Source of the DNA: Arhodomonas aquaeolei DSM 8974
GTDB lineage: Bacteria; Pseudomonadota; Gammaproteobacteria; Nitrococcales; Nitrococcaceae
DNA length: 64,000 nt
Direction of reading: 5' to 3'
Assembly (NCBI RefSeq): GCF_000374645.1
Contig: NZ_KB894800.1
Coordinates: forward strand, 44,589 to 108,588
Position numbers and translations under genes: made by a program. Numbering within the stretch: position 1 is the stretch's first letter; each line of letters starts with the position of its first letter. Positions 63,784-64,000 of the stretch are shown piece after piece. The notes beneath the pieces were generated by a model. That model did no database searches. It was not told the origin of the DNA and saw only the letters and a list, made by a program, of their open reading frames with translations.

Positions 63784-64000
63784 CTAGGCGCGCCGCCGCC
63801 TCAAGGCCTCGGCGACGTTGGCCCCCAGCATCAGCAGGCACGGCGTGAGCACCAGCGTGAGCGCCGTCGCGAAGGTGAGACCGCCGGCGATGGCGCTGGA
63901 GAGCTGGGCCCACCACTGGGTGGACGGGGCGTTGTACTGCACCTCCCGCCCGATGATGTCGACGTTGAGCTTCAGCACCATCGGCATCAGCCCGAGCACG
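63784..64000 (-). CDS. C-terminus of an RND efflux transporter permease (partial)
   Basis: The last 71 residues of an RND permease run in from the right edge, ending at the stop at 63784. The visible part, STQWWAQLSSAIAGGLTFAT followed by ALTLVLTPCLLMLG, corresponds to the final transmembrane helices of AcrB-type pumps, and RRRR near the end is a cytoplasmic tail. The start lies outside the window, so subtype and substrate cannot be judged. The stop lies only 3 bases from the stop of the converging dehalogenase. Confidence 0.85.
   Translation of the reverse strand, partial: VLGLMPMVLKLNVDIIGREVQYNAPSTQWWAQLSSAIAGGLTFATALTLVLTPCLLMLGANVAEALRRRRA

Overview
This is a 64 kb stretch of a GC-rich chromosome from a gammaproteobacterium, probably a halophilic or haloalkaliphilic one of the Ectothiorhodospiraceae or Halomonas type. 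The call rests on the classic order glyA-nrdR-ribD-ribE-ribB(A)-ribH-nusB-thiL-pgpA, an oxygen-sensing Fnr with E. coli-like cysteine spacing, TamA/TamB, RimB/RimK, EttA, two phasin-type genes, and the very acidic (Asp/Glu-rich) predicted proteins. The genus cannot be decided from the sequence alone.

Layout, left to right. 1-5848: tamA-tamB on the minus strand, for outer-membrane biogenesis. 6226-9230: a GNAT/nitrilase fusion, a small phasin-like gene and a dienelactone hydrolase. 9310-16462: nitrogen and carbon catabolism (succinate-semialdehyde-type aldehyde dehydrogenase, two PLP aminotransferases, an MFS transporter and a tartrate/isopropylmalate-type dehydrogenase). This block contains a cluster of REP-like palindromes (12223-12580) and a divergent promoter region with two palindromes. 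16605-16982: a second phasin behind a perfect 15-bp palindrome. 17156-20180: a tightly overlapping sulfotransferase, glycosyltransferase and polysaccharide-deacetylase cassette. 20227-21967: sufT, a small exported protein and fnr. 22247-29897: the ten-gene minus-strand housekeeping operon, with a DUF2889 gene inserted between nusB and thiL and a RibB whose RibA half has lost its zinc cysteines.

30090-50942 is the most striking region: one minus-strand operon made of a giant two-partner-secretion adhesin (about 6,135 residues, 18.4 kb, 29 percent of the window), its TpsB outer-membrane transporter (4-bp overlap) and a SapC-family protein. A divergent AraC-type regulator faces it across a 308-bp intergenic region that carries a near-consensus FNR box (51146-51159). 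Oxygen limitation may therefore control the adhesin, the AraC gene, or both.

52285-64000: rimB-rimK, a secreted protein of unknown function, ettA, a SulP anion transporter with an aldo/keto reductase, purU, an M48 lipoprotein protease downstream of an unusual P1B-like ATPase that lacks the CPC metal motif, a type II haloacid dehalogenase, and the 3-prime end of an RND efflux pump cut by the right edge. No rRNA, tRNA, CRISPR array, complete insertion sequence or prophage was seen. The very long plus-strand reading frames opposite the adhesin and TamB are judged to be compositional shadows.
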